The notes beneath the pieces are model-generated. The model did no database searches. It was not told where the DNA came from and worked only from the letters and a program-made list of their open reading frames with translations. This document shows, piece by piece, positions 5,079 to 5,989 of a stretch of 5,989 bases of DNA. The first letter of the stretch is position 1. The number at the start of each line of letters is the position of its first letter. This stretch comes from Kiloniellales bacterium (lineage in GTDB: Bacteria; Pseudomonadota; Alphaproteobacteria; Kiloniellales; JAKSBE01): NCBI GenBank assembly GCA_030067055.1, contig JASJAL010000331.1:1-5989 (forward strand), read 5' to 3'. The position numbers and the translations under genes are program-made.

Positions 5079-5672
5079 ATGACGCACCTCAGGAATTTCC
5101 CGGCCGCGCTTGTGCTGCTTTTCGCGCTGATCGGCTGTGCACGGCCCAGCGCCGGCGAGGCCGCGGACTGCGTACCGACTGAGGCCGATTCCCTGGGGCC
5201 CTTCTACGTCTCGGGCACGCCGCTGCTCAACGACCTGAACCGGCACGGCAAGCCGGGCGAGGCCCTGCTGCTGACTGGGAGCATCCGCTCGGCGGCGGGT
5301 GAGCGGCCAGCGATCGCCGCGGCGCAGGTCGAGATCTGGCAGACCGACGGCGAGGGCGACTATCACCCGCAAGCCGATGGCGACGTCGCGGACTATGACG
5401 ACGCCGAGATCGACCTGCGCGGCACCGTGATCACCGGCGCGGACGGGAACTACAGCGTGCGAACCCTGGTGCCGGGCGGCTATTTCCCGCGCCCCCGCCA
5501 CTTCCACTACCGGATCTCCGCGCCGGGCCACGCGACCCTGGTGACCCAGCTCTACATCACCGGCGACGGCCTGCTGGGCCAGGCGGGCGGCGACTGCCGC
5601 CATGCGTCCCTCGCGCAGACAAGTGAGGGATTGGTCTACCAGGCGCCGGACATCTACCTGGTGGCGGAGTGA
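5079..5672 (+). CDS. Lipoprotein with intradiol ring-cleavage dioxygenase domain
   Basis: The domain is the Dioxygenase_C fold of catechol 1,2- and protocatechuate 3,4-dioxygenases, which use non-haem Fe(III) to open catechol rings between the hydroxyls. From the ATG at 5079 the product is 197 residues. That start has GGAAGGA about six bases upstream and gives a compact lipoprotein signal (hydrophobic LVLLFALIG before Cys20, lipobox LIGC). An ATG at 5046 would add 11 residues with no ribosome site. Family landmarks in order (numbering from 5079): PTEADSLGPFY (33-43), PGEALLLTGSI, AAQVEIWQTDGEGDY, LRGTVITGADGNYSVRTLVPGGYFPRPRHFHYRI, and THQ-like VTQLYITGD. The four metal ligands can be placed at Tyr95, Tyr135, His141 and His143. 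There is no separate N-terminal dimerisation domain as in catechol dioxygenases, so it is closer to the short exported family. It is predicted to sit on the membrane outside the cytoplasm; the substrate is unknown. It is likely a stand-alone transcript. Confidence 0.88.
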   Translation: MTHLRNFPAALVLLFALIGCARPSAGEAADCVPTEADSLGPFYVSGTPLLNDLNRHGKPGEALLLTGSIRSAAGERPAIAAAQVEIWQTDGEGDYHPQADGDVADYDDAEIDLRGTVITGADGNYSVRTLVPGGYFPRPRHFHYRISAPGHATLVTQLYITGDGLLGQAGGDCRHASLAQTSEGLVYQAPDIYLVAE

Positions 5673-5692
5673 AGGACGGCGGAGAGCGGACC

Positions 5693-5709
5693 TTCCGGAG
5701 CATCCGGGA
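5693..5709. terminator. Hairpin between convergent genes
   Basis: TTCCGGA-GCA-TCCGGGA can pair over seven positions (one G-U) with a three-base loop. It lies in the 49-base gap between the dioxygenase stop and the stop of the minus-strand gene. Its position suits a shared bidirectional terminator, but neither side has a T-run. Confidence 0.35.
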
Positions 5710-5721
5710 CGAGGGTTGGGC

Positions 5722-5989
5722 TCACGGCCCGTTGTAGCGGACCTGGCCGTGGTCGCTGAGGTCGTAGCCGCCGAGTTCGGCGGCGCGCTTGGCGAAGGCC
5801 TCGCTGCGGCAGAAGGCGAGGAGTTTCTGGAGCGGCGGCTCGAAGATGTCGCGGCGCCAGAGCAGGAGGTCGTAGCGCTCGCGGAACAGCGGCAGGAAAT
5901 CGAGGCGGTGCTGGCGGGCCACGGTCTCGACCGCGAAGCCGGCGTCGGCCTTGCCCTCGGCGACCGCGAGCGCGACGTCGGCCTCGTTG
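5722..5989 (-). CDS. C-terminal part of a PBP_like (COG1910, molybdate/tungstate-type binding) domain protein; partial
   Basis: The last 88 residues of a gene that begins beyond the right edge. The GTG at 5920-5922 is internal, because the frame continues upstream with NEADVALAVAEGKADAGFAVETVARQ. Features typical of the PBP_like domain (Pfam PF12727/COG1910) are visible: the AxAVAxGxADAGFxxE helix-strand, then LDFLPLFRERYDLLL, a PPLQKLLAFCRSEAF helix, and a final AAELGGYDLSDHG. In known proteins this periplasmic-binding-protein-like fold occurs without a signal peptide, often behind an N-terminal helix-turn-helix, forming cytoplasmic regulators of molybdate/tungstate uptake or molybdoenzymes. 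Lying next to tupBCA, it is a reasonable candidate regulator of that operon. The N-terminal domain is not in the window, so a DNA-binding role is inference. It is convergent with the dioxygenase gene. Confidence 0.8.
   Translation of the reverse strand, partial: NEADVALAVAEGKADAGFAVETVARQHRLDFLPLFRERYDLLLWRRDIFEPPLQKLLAFCRSEAFAKRAAELGGYDLSDHGQVRYNGP

Noticed and set aside
4422..5603. Long minus-strand open frame opposite tupA and the dioxygenase
   Set aside because: It covers two genes and their intergenic gap with no recognisable domain; a codon-bias artefact of high G+C.

Overview
The window comes from a GC-rich bacterium. Coding blocks reach about 80% G+C by direct count (for example 36xx in tupC). 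Codon use is dominated by C/G-ending codons, intergenic gaps are short, and the mix of genes is typical of Alphaproteobacteria of the Rhodospirillales type. That placement is an inference from composition and protein style; no marker gene is present.

Left part (1-1500): a 5'-truncated copy of a RidA/YjgF-family gene runs off the left edge on the minus strand. A lower-GC lipoprotein gene of unknown function follows on the plus strand (365-1060). Then comes a complete ridA-like gene on the minus strand (1103-1498). The truncated copy matches the complete one at 212 of 228 bases without gaps, so the lipoprotein gene sits between two direct copies of RidA sequence.

Middle (1594-4982): a lipid-kinase gene of the diacylglycerol kinase/YegS family diverges from ridA. 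Next is a compact tungstate ABC transporter operon in the order tupB (permease), tupC (ATPase), tupA (periplasmic binding protein). tupB and tupC overlap by 8 bases, and tupA follows after 30 bases with a strong Shine-Dalgarno and a GTG start. AT-rich perfect palindromes built on GAATT...AATTC lie upstream of tupB and again in the tupC-tupA gap; they are the best candidates for operon-specific control sites.

Right part (5079-5989): a predicted lipoprotein carries an intradiol ring-cleavage dioxygenase domain with all four candidate Fe(III) ligands. Convergent to it is the 3' end of a gene encoding a COG1910/PBP_like (molybdate/tungstate-binding type) domain, cut by the right edge. In homologous contexts this domain is often fused to a helix-turn-helix and acts as an oxyanion-responsive regulator, so it could be the sensor of the tup operon.

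Overall the core is oxyanion uptake (tungstate for tungsten or molybdenum enzymes) with a possible linked regulator, flanked by ordinary accessory genes. I see no CRISPR array, RNA gene, insertion sequence or clearly new multi-gene system. The most noteworthy items are the shared GAATT/AATTC palindromes, the membrane-anchored dioxygenase, and the ridA partial duplication around an atypical lipoprotein gene.
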